This document shows, piece by piece, positions 23,864 through 36,300 of a stretch of DNA of 64,000 bases (the first letter of the stretch is position 1; every line of letters begins with the position of its first letter). The notes below the pieces were generated by a model, which made no database searches, had not been told where the DNA came from, and was given only the letters and a program-made list of their open reading frames with translations. The position numbers were made by a program, and so were the translations under genes. This DNA is from Pristionchus mayeri (lineage: Eukaryota > Nematoda > Chromadorea > Rhabditida > Neodiplogasteridae). The stretch is taken from positions 10,292,001 to 10,356,000 of the forward strand of contig BTRK01000005.1 of NCBI GenBank assembly GCA_036245805.1. The letters run 5' to 3'.

Positions 23864-26800
23864 ATGTCGGTGTTACTTCTCCTGATCTTCGGCCCTCTCT
23901 TCATAGCAATCGCCTTTCTTGCTTCATCTCGAAAACGGAGGGAACAGGCGTCGATGATTTGGAGGACCTACTTCAATCTTTATATAGTGAGCCATCACGC
24001 AAGGTATTTATTCCTGAAGTAGACGAGAAAGAGCTCTAGAAAATCTCGTATTCTGGCGCACCGATAATTCGTCGTGTAACCTTTATAGATCAGAATCTGA
24101 ACTATTTCCAGGTTCCAGGTCCTAAAGCATATCCTCTAATTGGCGCTGTCTGGCAGATTAAATTAAACTCTGCAGGTAGGATAAACTTGAAATAATTTAG
24201 TTTAGAGTAAGTCAGAATTTGCCCTCCAACTGATGGATTGGATGAAATCGTTCGTTTTCTACGATGGATCGAGTGGAATGTTCAAAGTATGGTATACTCT
24301 ATCAGTATGATATACTGATAGAGTATTAAAACAAATGCGTGTAATCCTTAATTAAGGTTTGGCTCGGCCCAATTCCTATGGTAGTTGTGATCAAACCAGC
24401 ATATTGCAAAGTAGGCCAATGTTATTACATGAAACAATCTATTATTTTTAAAAAATCCAGCAAATCCTCGAGAGCAACACACTAATCACCAAAGCTACGC
24501 AGTACGATAAGGTGACAGAGTGGATTGGAACAGGATTGCTAACGAGGTTAAGCAAAAGGGAACATCAAATTAGTTTCTTATTGTTTTGAAAACCTTGCGC
24601 AGCTTTTTTTGAAATAATGATTGTCCATTTGCAAAGCTAGCCTCACTATAGTGAACTGAATTGGAAATTGTTCACATAACACAAATTAGCTGAAATTTGA
24701 TAAAAATGTATTTACAGTACGAATGAGAAGTGGTTTGGAAGACGCAAAATGCTCACTCCCTCATTCCATTTCCAAGTGCTCAAGGGATATCATGACATTT
24801 TCATCAAGCAAGCACAGGTTCGTTCAAAATTGTAGTTTGTCTTCTAGAAGACTAAGGGCGTACAAACAAATCACTTTTCGTTGCACATTGCATTTTTAAA
24901 ATAAAGTGGTGACTGTTTCGAAGATTTTAATTGTTTAATGCAATGCAGATATTCGCTGAGCAATTGGAGGTGCATGCTGAAACAGGCAGGGAAGTCAACC
25001 TATTTCCCTTCGTCAAAAGATGCGCACTTGATATTATTTGTGGTACGCTTTTCGCAAAATCGTTTACACCAAGATCCTACGCGTTTCCTATTAGAATTGC
25101 AAAACACAAACAAATTATTGTATAGGAATTAGTAATAACCTTTTAGTAATAATTCCTATCACAGATTGCATGTATGTGACCCATCGCACTTCGTGCGCCC
25201 CGCCAAACGCGCCTACCGTAGTTAAGGTCACATTCCCATAAATAGCGATTCAAATGGTGTTGACGCGCAGTATTTATACTCAGTCGTATTTATGCAATTG
25301 TTGCGTCGCCCCAAGTAGTCAGTTCTCTCTCGCTCGCTCACCCTAGCTGGTTGACGGCTCTTTGTTGTAGTATTTTCTCCTATTTATTTATTCGTGGATA
25401 AACGGTGTGTTTATCCGTCCTCTCCCGTCTACGTGGACATCAACAAGGGACAAGGATACAACACTGGCGTTCAGGATCACTGGGGACTCAGCGTAATCAC
25501 ACAGGCGGAGTCGGGGCGGTTAGCCAGACGTACCTGTGGTGATTTCGTCATCGTGAGTAAGCGAAGTGACAATTGGCGGAACTCGGCGTGCTGGGGTCAA
25601 TTGTCACAAGAACTCGCTGAAAGTCGTTTGTGATTGGCAATTAGCTCGGCGTGAGCTGGGCGTGAACTCGGCGTGAGCTGGGGCTACGAACCGAGTGAAT
25701 ATAGTGATACGAAAGCTCTGATTCACGGCTCTGAATTTAGTAAATTGAGGCGAATTGCTGCCCAATTTTCTAAATAATCACACACACGATGAGAAACAAT
25801 GTGAAGAATCCATGGAGAGCACGGCTCGAAAGGAATCGAGGCCACGTGCTCACAGTACCTGGAAAAGCGTCAAAAAGAGAAGCAGGGGTGGAGCAGAGGA
25901 GAGCAACTCAGCGAGCGGGCAGGATAAGCATGAGAGGTCGTGCAAGTGTGAATAGTCACGCGCAAACCCCCGCATCATGGAATTCGAATACAGTCCAGAG
26001 GAGGGAGCCACATTCGAGAGATGGTGGGGCAGGCATGAAGACATCTTCACCATCGACCTCAAGGATTGGGAGGAGGTTAAAAAGATACGGCTCATGCTTC
26101 GCCACCTCCAACCAGTGGAAAGGACTTTCATGGATTCCATCTATCCTGCCAAGTGGAGTGAGATGAGTCTCGCGGATGTGGTCGAGAAACTGACGACACT
26201 CTTCGGCGACACGACGTCGAAGTTCGATAGGAGAAGGATGATGTTTGATCTGAAGATGAGCAGGAACGGAATCGAGGATGTGAGAGTACTCGCAGCTCGT
26301 GTGAACAAGATCGTCGAGAGCGCCCAAGTTTCGAGCATCACAAGCGATGAGATGAAGTGCATGGTTTTCTTGCACGCGATGGATCTGCCGAGGTACGCAG
26401 ACGTTCATCTCAAGATGCTGCAGACGGCTAAGAAGAAGGGCGAGGGGATCAAACTGGATGATCTCATCGATGTGTTCAACGAGGTCTCTCAGCTGAAGAG
26501 AGAATCGAGCACAATTAGCTCTCCCCCGATGGAGATAAATCATGTGAGCTGGAAGGATAGGTCCTCCAGAGACAAGTACGAGACGTCGTACGAGCGTGAG
26601 AAGTCGCGCGAACTAGGGAAAGGAGTGGACAAGTACGATAGGTCGTGCAAGCGCGAGACGGCGCGCGATAGGCCCTCCAGAAATCGGAGCAGTGGATGTG
26701 ACCGCTGCGGAGCCACGGATCACACTGAGCAAAGGTGCTACAGAAGGAAGATCAAGTGCTTCAATTGCAATATGAAGGGACACATCGCGAAGGAGTGTTC

Positions 26801-29800
26801 AGATGATGAGGACGAGGATAGGGACAGGAGGAGGAGCGTGGACACAGTCATCGTGGATGCAGAGAAGTCTGCATGCTACCGGCTCACGAAGCTGAACGGC
26901 TCATCTGTCGCCATGGACGTGGATACCGGTTCGGACATCTCGTTCGTCTCTAAAGAAGTTTGGAGATCAATCGGAGCCCCGGAATGTCTCTCCTCGGATT
27001 GTGAGGCCGTGTGTGCCAATGGAAAGCAGCTGGAGATCATTGGAAAGTTTATGTGTGAACTGGAATACGGTGACGTCGGTGTGCGTGCAGAGATGTACGT
27101 GGCAAGCACTGACCGAGTCATTGTTGGGAGAGATCTCATCGGAAGGCTGCACCTTCGCAAAGTGAGAAGCGACTCGATCGCTACAAGGTTACCGATCGGT
27201 GATGAGAAGACGGATCTCATCACGGAGTCAAACAAGAGTCACGAGAAACGTCTCGTCAAGAAGGAGACTGTGAAGGAGGACGGCTCGCCACAATGACGGA
27301 AGAGCGTCCAAGATTGAAATATCATCCGAGAATGATATCCCAGACCAAATTTGATACCTTCACCTCACCTCCTTCCCCCGATTAGTGATTTGAAGGGGAG
27401 GTGTTGTATAGGAATTAGTAATAACCTTTTAGTAATAATTCCTATCACAGATTGCATGTATGTGACCCATCGCACTTCGTGCGCCCCGCCAAACGCGTCT
27501 ACCGTAGTTAAGGTCACATTCCCATAAATAGCGATTCAAATGGTGTTGACGCGCAGTATTTATACTCAGTCGTATTTATGCAATTGTTGCGTCGCCCCAA
27601 GTAGTCAGTTCTCTCTCGCTCGCTCACCCTAGCTGGTTGACGGCTCTTTGTTGTAGTATTTTCTCCTATTTATTTATTCGTGGATAAACGGTGTGTTTAT
27701 CCGTCCTCTCCCGTCTACGTGGACATCAACAAGGGACAAGGATACAACACAAATTCTCACTAATAACATCTGTATACCATTATTTTGGCCGTCAGAAATT
27801 GCTTCCAATACTTTCAGAAACTGCAATGTCCACCCAGCTCAACTCTCAGACTGGCAACAGCTTTGAGTATGCAGATGCAGTAGCAAGACTCTCCGACATA
27901 ATATTTAATTATGAAAAGTGCGACAATTGAAAGTAACATCTCATATTTCCTGAAGCGAAATTTGCGCAAAACAAAAATCGTGCAGACACAGATCAACGAT
28001 CCGAGGGAAAAAAAACACTGAATACTTCTTACAAGTTGTTCTTCCAATTTCAGATCACCCTGGTTGTGGCTAAAACCCATCTGGTACGGGAGCGGAAAAG
28101 GATTCGAGTTCGATCGATTGGTCAAGATGACGACGGATTTTACTAGACGAGTAAGACGTTAGGCAAAGCCATTGGTCTGAAAACTTGACCAGCTCAAGAC
28201 ATATCAGAAAATGAATTTCTAGGGAAAATTGATTTGCATTAGACGATTTAGATCCGTATCATGTTGTTTTTGTACGTTGTTGTTTCCCGATCTTGTTTCG
28301 GTTGCTTCAATTATCCCATGGAAAACAGGAACATAATGTGCAAAGTGTCTGATTAGTATTGTAGGTAATCGCTGAGAGAAGGCAAACTCTAATAGACGAG
28401 GGAAGCATGGAGGATGGAGCTAAATTGGGCAAGAAATCGGCGTTCCTCGACCTAATGCTGCTGAACCAAGAGAAGCACGGACTGAGTGACGAGGACATCC
28501 GGGAGGAAGTGGACACTTTCATGTTTGAGGGTACTAGTCGTTTCAGAATTAATTTATGTGATTTGCTTTCAAACAATCATTCTAATTTCGTATGATATGG
28601 TGTTATGTATTGATGCTAACAGTGATTGGGGAATGATAAAATGAGAAGAGTCTGTGCTGAATTGTTTGCGAGTACATTTCTCGCCTATACCATGACCAAT
28701 ACGATACGAATTCAGGTCATGACACCACATCTTCCGGAATGGCCTGGACTATCTGGCTACTGGGTCAGCATCCCGAATATCAGGTTTGTAAATCTACACA
28801 TCTCAATATTTATTCACGAATTAATGGTATATGTAGTATGTAGTACGCAACATATGCGAGTACATTTCTCGCCTATGCCATGACAACTCAAACGATAAAA
28901 TAAATATTATGCGAAAGATAAAATCAATAATTCGAGAATTGCATGCCAAAGTCCACGAGGAATTGGATGCGATCTTCGGGGAGGACGATAGTGAACCGAG
29001 TGAGGAGGATCTGAAGAAGTGCGTGTATCTGGAGAAGTGCATCAAGGAGTCACATAGGTGCGATTGTTGTTTTCATTTAGTCGTTAGTCATTTCAGAGTT
29101 GTACATTATCATACATTTTTTTATTTAGTGCTATCACTTGATAGGTAGAGTGAGTCTTTGAAATGAACCTAAACTCGAGGTTAATTCGTAACAGTACCAT
29201 CTTTCTTTTAGATCCCCCATTTTAAAGATAATTAATAAACTTGAAAAAATATAAACATAAATAGATTGTGCCCTCCCGTGCCCGTGATCGCCCGCCGTCT
29301 CACACACGATCTCGTACTGGGCGAATTCACGCTGCCCAAGGTTCGAAAATATTTAAAAAAATAATAATTTGCCAAACTTAAATATTTTACAATTGCCCAG
29401 GACGTCACCACGATGCTCCTGGTGATGGGCACGCATCGGGACCCGGAGGTTGGATATTTTATTATTTTAGTAGCGTAATTCAGCGTAATTTTGTATAATT
29501 AAAAATATTGGATATAACTGGTTATGCAAATCTGGTAATGCTTAGAAGAAGAGGAGGATAACACACATTAATATTGGGGGGGGGGGGGCTTACGGTCATG
29601 TTTGTGCACGTGGAACATTGCACGACGATCAATTTCATGTCAAATTTCAGGAATGGGAGCGCCCTTCATCGTTCTATCCGGACCACTTCGAGCCCGAGGC
29701 AGTGGCCAAGCGGCATCCATTTGCATACTTTCCCTTCTCGGCTGGACCGAGAAACTGCACCGGTAATATTTTGAACAAATATGTTGCAGATTAAATTAGG

Positions 29801-30063
29801 ATGCAATGTACAATTTTTCAAGTATTGTTCACAACACTATCAGAGAGCGTTATCAGGCCAGAAGTTCGCCATTGCGGAAGAGAAAATCGTACTATCCTAC
29901 TTCTTTCGAAAATATCGAGTTGAATCCCTCAGTCCAATGCCAGGAAATAGACTGGTTCCAGAGGTACGCTAGTTGATACATAATGGATTGACAACCGCAT
30001 TTTCAGTTGATTCTCAAGCCCGAAGAAGGAGTGTTATGTCATTTATTCAAGCGCACTTGGTGA
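23864..30063 (+). CDS. Cytochrome P450, CYP4-type, complete 17-exon gene
   Basis: A haem-thiolate monooxygenase anchored in the endoplasmic reticulum; CYP4-type enzymes oxidise fatty acids, sterols or xenobiotics. Exons: 23,864-23,986; 24,112-24,175; 24,216-24,286; 24,357-24,410; 24,461-24,546; 24,718-24,817; 24,949-25,042; 27,818-27,917; 28,054-28,150; 28,365-28,530; 28,716-28,783; about 28,918-29,057; 29,265-29,340; 29,401-29,448; 29,651-29,762; 29,857-29,963; 30,007-30,063. All phases agree, giving 520 aa. The N-terminus is a membrane anchor followed by [11 protein letters not shown]. Others seen are [27 protein letters not shown], the I-helix EGHDTTSSG, the ExxR of the K-helix in KCIKESHRL, and the haem loop [12 protein letters not shown] with its Cys ligand. 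Intron 7 carries an LTR retrotransposon. The least certain boundary is the start of exon 12, which adds about 10 residues. Confidence 0.9.
25119..27749 (+). mobile_element. Young LTR retrotransposon carrying only gag-protease
   Basis: Two 345-bp LTRs (25,119-25,463 and 27,405-27,749) begin TGTATAGGAATTAG and end GGATACAACA. By eye they differ at a single base (GCGCC versus GCGTC), so the insertion is recent. CTGGCGTTCAGG directly after the 5' LTR is the probable primer-binding site, and GAAGGGGAGGTG before the 3' LTR is the polypurine tract. CAAATT follows the 3' LTR and also ends two bases before the 5' LTR, an imperfect target duplication. The 1.9-kb interior codes for gag and protease only; reverse transcriptase and integrase are absent, so it must depend on a helper element. 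It lies in sense orientation in P450 intron 7. Confidence 0.92.
25977..27296 (+). CDS. Retrotransposon gag-protease polyprotein
   Basis: A single uninterrupted frame of 439 aa. Residues 1-170 resemble the nematode Ty3/gypsy-type capsid region (opening [20 protein letters not shown]). The middle is rich in Lys/Arg/Glu. Two zinc knuckles of the C-x2-C-x4-H-x4-C type follow ([14 protein letters not shown] and [14 protein letters not shown], about residues 240-275). Then comes a retropepsin-like domain with the catalytic DTGS (in [13 protein letters not shown]) and a GRDLIGRL stretch. The frame ends 108 bp before the 3' LTR, leaving no room for pol. Its intact state agrees with the near-identical LTRs. 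The start is the Met at the head of the conserved capsid motif. Confidence 0.88.
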   Translation: MEFEYSPEEGATFERWWGRHEDIFTIDLKDWEEVKKIRLMLRHLQPVERTFMDSIYPAKWSEMSLADVVEKLTTLFGDTTSKFDRRRMMFDLKMSRNGIEDVRVLAARVNKIVESAQVSSITSDEMKCMVFLHAMDLPRYADVHLKMLQTAKKKGEGIKLDDLIDVFNEVSQLKRESSTISSPPMEINHVSWKDRSSRDKYETSYEREKSRELGKGVDKYDRSCKRETARDRPSRNRSSGCDRCGATDHTEQRCYRRKIKCFNCNMKGHIAKECSDDEDEDRDRRRSVDTVIVDAEKSACYRLTKLNGSSVAMDVDTGSDISFVSKEVWRSIGAPECLSSDCEAVCANGKQLEIIGKFMCELEYGDVGVRAEMYVASTDRVIVGRDLIGRLHLRKVRSDSIATRLPIGDEKTDLITESNKSHEKRLVKKETVKEDGSPQ

Positions 30064-30323
30064 ATGATGACTTTAAAATCGATGTATTTCGTGTCTGATA
30101 TTGCTTGTGCCAATTATTGCTTGTCAGTGACGGTAATGCATTTTCCAAAATATTGAATTTGATTACACTGTTATGCAAGCTCAATTGTAGAAATCTTGTG
30201 GAAAACAACGATTTAACTAGCGATGTACGATATTCATGTATGAATACCCCCTCCCCCAAATATCTGCGACTCACCATATCTGCTACTCCATTATCCTATT
30301 CTCAAGGTGACCAGATATCAACG

Positions 30324-30331
30324 AGATAAGA
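30324..30331 (+). promoter_or_regulatory. GATA-type site upstream of secreted gene
   Basis: AGATAAGA lies about 65 bp before the start codon at 30,398. Nematode intestinal genes commonly carry such sites; the role here is inference. Confidence 0.3.
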
Positions 30332-30397
30332 TAGGGAAATAGATTGCCAGCAAACGGGAAATAAAGGTCATTGCATATTCATATCGTCTCGATCTCG

Positions 30398-32742
30398 ATG
30401 TTGCTACCTGCCATGTTATTGGCTGTTCTACTATCTCAAGTGAGCGCTGAGAGGAATTGTGAGTCTAGCAGAGTTAGTAATTAGGCTACCGCTAATCATT
30501 CCATTACATGCCTTCTCGACCGCCTAGCGGCGATAGAACGTGTGAAATGAAGATACGATACTATCGTATCTCGAACTCTAGAGCCTAATGCCTAGATATT
30601 TTTCTCCAGAATGTGGTAATTTCAGTCTCTACTGAGGTGCACGAATTCATCGAAATGTTCCACCATGCAACCAATCAGACTAATGTTCTCGAGAGCCTAT
30701 CAAACATCGGCCATGATACTAATACCCTATTCCAACTGGGCCGCTTATCAGGGCAGAAATTGGTTGCCGCAATGATGGGATTGCACGGTAGCGCTGATCG
30801 CAAGGCGTTGACTCGGGAGGTATGATGGACTTCAGTTTTTAAAAACTCATTTGTTTACAGATGGATTCCGAAGAAGCGAGAGCGTTTGCCGAGTTGATCC
30901 AAGTTCTAGACTTTCCACAGAGTTAGTTTGGTTGAGCAAGCGTCTGACTCTCTTCAGTTTGCACGCTCTCTCGTATCTCTGACCGGCGAGAGAGCGTGCA
31001 TACTGAAGAGAGTCAGACCATTGTTCGTTTGGCTTGAAGGTTATTAAATTTGAATATTGTGAAAAATCTGCAGATTTTAGTTGAGACTCAAACAGTGAAC
31101 TACGGAAAGGCTAGATATAGATATTGCTCTTCTTTTCCATCGCTCACTCACATAGGTCGATCCAACCAGAGAGCGTTGTAAATGGAGAGTGTGACCCACG
31201 GGTTTTATCAACTGATTATGGACCATAACACACACAAATGATTTAGCTCATCCCAGACATTGGATACTAAGTTTGCAGATTCTTCATACTCGGAATATAC
31301 TTCAAAGAATGTGTATATCAATCCTTACTTCATGGTTAGTGAGTAATTGATTATTAATGTGAGTGGAAGGGAAGATACGTGGTAATGAGAAAGATGAGGG
31401 CCGAGGGAGAGGGAGAGGGAGAGGGAGAGGGAGAGGGAGAGGGAGAGGGAGAGGGAGAGGGAGAGGGAGAGGGAGAGGGAGAGGGAGAGGACATTTTGAA
31501 GCAACAACTCTTTTATAAAATCGATCGAAATGTTAGGATGAGCTGCAGCATAAAGTTTACGAACGAGGAATTGTCGAAGGCGGCTCGTGCAATAGAAGCC
31601 TTCTTGCGAAAGACGCAACTTGACGGTAAACACATATTATCGGACTATATCATTACTAATACCCACGATGTAGGTATCGATTCCGAGGAAAAGGAGGAAT
31701 ACGCAGCCAAAAAGAATCGTTTGATTTACTCACTGTTTTACACCCACTATAAAATATTATACGATAACAAAAATACATGAGTTTTGATGAAAAACTGTTG
31801 CGTTTGCAGGTATTGTGGGATCATCAATGCGCGCAAATGCGAGCGAAGTTGAAAGAGTGATCAAGATTATCGATGGAAGTTCGTATATTATCATACACTT
31901 GCATTAAATAATGCCAGATTTCAGTTGACACCTACAAACGGAGCTCCCTGAATGCTCAACCCAATATTGACACCGACACTAAGAACGAAGCCAATATCTT
32001 TCCGATTATGCCTGCCGTGTAAGTGTATAACGAAACAATTGTTTTGGTTTTTCAACTATGGTTTTGCAGGTGTATTCTGGAACAAATGCTCATCGAAAAC
32101 AACTTAAATCAGACTGCGGTTCTCGACAAATTACGATACCTCCAAATGGACTTGTACCGGATTGTCAGTGGTTTTTGCAGAAATTGATTACACGCATTAA
32201 GTGATGTGACCTAAATTTTACTAAATACTAAATTAAATACTAATTCTAATTAAATACTAATTCTAAATACTAATTCTACTAAATTTCACTAATTCTACTA
32301 AAAGGAACAAATGCTCATCGAAAACAACTTAAATCAGACTGCGGTTCTCGACAAATTACGATACCTCCAAATGGACTTGTACCGGATTGTCAGTGGTTTT
32401 TGCAGAAATTGATTACACGCATTAAGTGATGTGACCTAAATTTTACTAAATACTAAATTAAATACTAATTCTAAATACTAATTCTACTAAATTTCACACT
32501 ACCTTGTTGCTCAACGCTTGAGATTCAACTATGTTATAGCGTTGCTAAAACTAAATTACTTGAAGGTTGAGTTTCTGTTTTAGTTCGTCTTGAAATGGCT
32601 TGCAAGCAGTGCCAACGAGCCAGATTCGCAGTCGTACTACAGAGATGGCGTGATAACGATGATGCAATTGGAGCGAATCGGAGCACATGTTGGACAGTGG
32701 ATGCATCAAATTCAGGCGAATTATCCATTTCTTGATTGGTAG
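30398..32742 (+). CDS. Secreted helical protein, family not recognised
   Basis: The start MLLPAMLLAVLLSQVSA is a clean signal peptide. Exons in phase: 30,398-30,458; 30,626-30,819; 30,861-30,921; 31,279-31,334; 31,394-31,625 (or from 31,502); 31,810-31,878; 31,925-32,018; 32,070-32,163; 32,584-32,742. They give about 339 aa with mostly helical, charged sequence, for example TEVHEFIEMFHHATNQTN and FTNEELSKAARAIEAFL. Few cysteines are visible. No family is recognised. If intron 8 is not removed, a stop at 32,185-32,187 ends the protein earlier. The fifth exon may include a GAGGGA repeat coding Glu-Gly; both possible acceptors keep the frame. A hairpin-family copy sits in intron 3. The gene begins 335 bp after the P450 stop on the same strand. 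Confidence 0.65.
30495..30557. repeat. Hairpin family, degenerate copy 4
   Basis: TCATTCCATTACATGCCTTCTCG and CGATAGAACGTGTGAAATGAAGA are imperfect inverse arms around CGCCTAGCGG. It lies in intron 1 of the secreted-protein gene. Confidence 0.5.
30942..31018. repeat. Hairpin family, copy 5 (best preserved)
   Basis: A 77-bp element. The left arm is GTCTGACTCTCTTCAGTTTG followed by CACGCTCTCTCG; the right arm is the inverse, CGAGAGAGCGTGCATACTG followed by AAGAGAGTCAGAC. The loop contains CTGACCGG. It is used here as the reference copy. It sits in intron 3 of the secreted-protein gene. Confidence 0.9.
31403..31490 (+). repeat. GAGGGA hexanucleotide tract
   Basis: About 14-15 units of GAGGGA. 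In the frame of the surrounding exon it encodes an alternating Glu-Gly run; otherwise it is the end of intron 4 before an acceptor at 31,501. Confidence 0.9.
32079..32497 (+). repeat. Tandem duplication of exon 8 and flank
   Basis: The block beginning GGAACAAATGCTCATCG at 32,079 recurs at 32,304 (225 bp apart), apparently identical through about 170 bp, including most of exon 8 of the secreted-protein gene. The second copy lacks the TTTTGCAG acceptor and the first nine bases of the exon, so it is probably not spliced in. TACTAATTCTAAA repeats lie between the copies. Confidence 0.85.
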
Positions 32743-33330
32743 ACACAACATGTTTTTAGGAAGTGTATTGGTCCAAGATCGGAGAGGAGCGAGTGTCAGA
32801 GAGACCAAACGATATCATCATTCTATAATGCCCTTTCTCGAAAGGCATTCTGAAGAAAAAAACATTATCTCCCTAGTTTATTGAATCGTTATGAATAAAT
32901 ACACATTTGATAAATTAGATTGAACTTGGTTAGTGGCATTGCCTAAATTTTCTGTCATCATTTTTTTTCAAAATTAACAACCACAGATCCAGTTCATACA
33001 TCTTGTTAGAAAAAATGATATTCGAAATAAGATATTATCGGATCGGAAACGAGGATTCCTTAACTTTCGGTAACAACGGTTGCGATATTTTTTCTGCGCG
33101 AGAGTCATCGTATTATTGTTGAGAGGAAACGCTCGAGTAAAATCGCTTCGATGAACCAGAGGGAGGAAGCCAGAGGGAAGGGCAACGTAACTCTCAAGGG
33201 CTCAGCAAATATGTGTTTGATGAAGATACAATTGGTAGATCTACAATTGGTCTATCTAAAATGAATACAACTTCAAGTTATAAGAACGCGTTTGTAGATG
33301 TGCAGACAGCGATTGAAAGACGGGAAGATC
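32743..33330. other. Convergent intergenic region
   Basis: Lies between the 3' ends of the secreted-protein gene (plus) and the receptor kinase (minus). No gene recognised. Confidence 0.4.
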
Positions 33331-36300
33331 TTAGAGAAGATCCTCGAAGGTGAAGCCAGGCAGCGAGAGTCCGTCGCTGTCTTCCTGTTCGTATCCCTCG
33401 TCGATGACGTTGTCGACGGCGTTTTCGGCGTCCAGCATTCTCGAATAGCCCACGGCATAAGCGGTCCTTCCGAAGTTCGCTGAGCTCTGGAAATATTATG
33501 CTTGCGTGATGATAATATACGATTAGATCTTACGATATAAGGGGATTTGTGCACAGTATGATTGAGACGTGTGCGATTGGTATCATTCAATAGGTGAAGG
33601 ATATTGAGAAAGTTCGTTTACCAGATTCGAACAAACAGCGATGCTCTCTCTCAGCTCGATGAATGTCGGGCGGGACGTTCGGTCAGCCTCCCAACACTGC
33701 ATCATCAGGGAATATCTGCGTTATAGTGCTGTTAACATGTGCAATTTAAGTATTTCACAATTATCCCAATGACGTATATCTAGATTATTGAAAACACTAC
33801 AGAGTTTAATACAAAATCACTCAAATTGCAACCTCCTGAAAACCTAACGGAAAATAAAATCCGCTTTTCGAAATTGCGCTACGGTCTCAACAGCCATGTT
33901 GTGCCGGCTAGATTCTCCATTCGATCTCTAACAAATACATAATTGATGTGATATGCCAGATTTAACCAAACTGAATACATAATCATTACAATGTTTCCGA
34001 GCATTCGGAAGGTCTCGTCATCCTCTCCCCTCTCTTCAGTCTTGACAGCACGTCTGATTTCCCCATCCAGGGTAGGGAGTTGCACCCATCGTTACCAGCT
34101 CATACAACACCACGCCGAAGGACCAACTATAAAGGCAAAATGGACGCTTCACATCAATCGAACCTGAAAACTAACCAGTCGCTGGCTGAGGAGAAAATCC
34201 CTTCATCGAGAGCTTCCATCGATGTCCATCTTGTCGGAATCTCTTCTCCCTAAAGAGTGGTATGCTTACCCCATTTCAAGGAAACTCGGAATAAAGGAGA
34301 ATATATTATTGATTTTTGACATGCTGCCTCAACATGCTCTGATATAATTTCGTCGAAGGTAGCGAATACGTGTCTCAAGTGATTAATTTCCCCTTTCTCA
34401 CCGCCTCCGAGAGCGACCCTTTGACGGTTTCAAGCCAAAGAACCGTCTGAAGGAGATGGGGGAAATGTTCGTCTCCCCTACATTCTTGACTAGACCGACT
34501 CCTCTAGTCGGGGGGGCGGACAAAACGGCAACGACCAAAACGGCAAGAGAGCACAACTCGCTTTGGAGACCTTCTAACATGTTGGGAGTACCGTATTAAA
34601 TCAATACTACAGTACCTCCATGGCCTACCGTAAGCAGTTCCTTAGGTCAGAATCGATGTTAAATGAATCTATCGTAACGTATCATACCCCTGACGATGAC
34701 ATCATCGTTTTGTGATACATTAGGTAAATTTAGAAAACTATTTGACCCAAGGAACTGAATCTGACCAAGGATCTGGTTACGGTAGGTGATGGTGGTACTG
34801 TATTATTGATTGAATAGGGTACTCCCAGTTTGTTAGAAGGCTACCCGAGCGAGTTGTACTAGGTTGCCGTTTTGATCGTTGCCGTTGTGTCCGCCCCCCC
34901 CCCCCCCAAGTCGATTGGTCTCGCTAGGAAATGCGGCTAGACATAGCCACTATTCATACCATTGTGAAATTAATTTCTCATAGCCACTTTTTCGAATAGT
35001 GGTGGGAGTTGCTAGCATTCGTTGATGGTATCCCTTCATTAAATGTGCTTCTGGAATAAATAGCATCAATCATACTCACAGCCTCAGCTTGATAGATTCC
35101 TGAGATTGGATCCACTCTCTGTCCCTTTCCCAGATCGGCGATCTGGAACAAATGTTAGAACAGAACAAAAGAACAAAAGATTCGGCCAAATATATTTTGA
35201 ACAAGATGGTCAATCACCAAAGTGTTTAAATTATATTTGCTGTACCTTGCAGTGATCTCTGCGCGCAAGAAGGACATTTCGTGTTGCGAGATCTCTATGA
35301 ACAATTCCTTGCGACGATAAGTGCCCCTCAATTAATTTTGTTATTCGCATTTCGCAGTTCAGAATAATCAAACCATTCCTGAGGCGATTTGACTAGCAAA
35401 TCCCATTAATCGGCGGAACGGAATCCTAGTCTGCTCGTACTCTTCCGTTGACGCTGTGCTCCTGGGAAAAAAGTTTGTAGAGTAAATTAAATCACATTTC
35501 ATTTTCCCGCTACGGAGTCGTTTTGGAACACGATTTTGTTCTCAATTTACAAGAGCGACGAACCTCTGTTGCAAGTATCGTTGAAGATCACCCATTGGGT
35601 GAAATTCAAGAACTAGTAAAGTGGGCTCCTCCAAAGTAACGCATCCAACCAGTCGGACTGATATATCGACATTCCTTGCCTCTTCATAATAATGACCAAC
35701 CTATATTGGGATGAGATGGAATGACTTTCATTAGTTCGATTTCACGCAGGAAGGAGTCTTTTTCGGCAGATCGAGTGTTTTCTGAAAATAATGCATCTAA
35801 TTTTCAGAAAAAACCCAATAGTATGCTCACCCATCAGGATTTTGACTGCAACTTTACACATTCCTAACTCGTCCGTGTCCATTGCGTTGGAATACGACTC
35901 CTCGGGTACAAGCCCTACAATATGACATAATTTGAGCGTAATATATAGCACAATTGTTTATAATTGTGTTTTTGTAGACAATTCTTAGGAATCGCAGAAC
36001 GAAGAGTAAGCAAATCAAGTCGGCATTGCTTACCTACGAAAATTCGACCGTAGGCGCCCTCTCCCAATTTCTCGTGGAAATTAACAGCTACTAATTGCAG
36101 TTCCCAGTCGGTCTTCTTGAGATCTTTCAAACTGATCTGAAAAAGGGTTTTATGTCCCGACTTCATGAATATATAGGTAAAAACATAATGCGTACCTCTT
36201 CACTAGATGAGTTTCTGTTGGACTTACTCCTCACAAGAAACACATAGAGCACTTCAGAAATCACTACGATAATCAGGATTACGATCGCAATTATCACTCC

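Noticed and set aside
25789..26543. Extra proteins overlapping the gag region in other frames
   Set aside because: Overlapping shadows of the gag-protease frame, which alone has zinc knuckles and DTGS.
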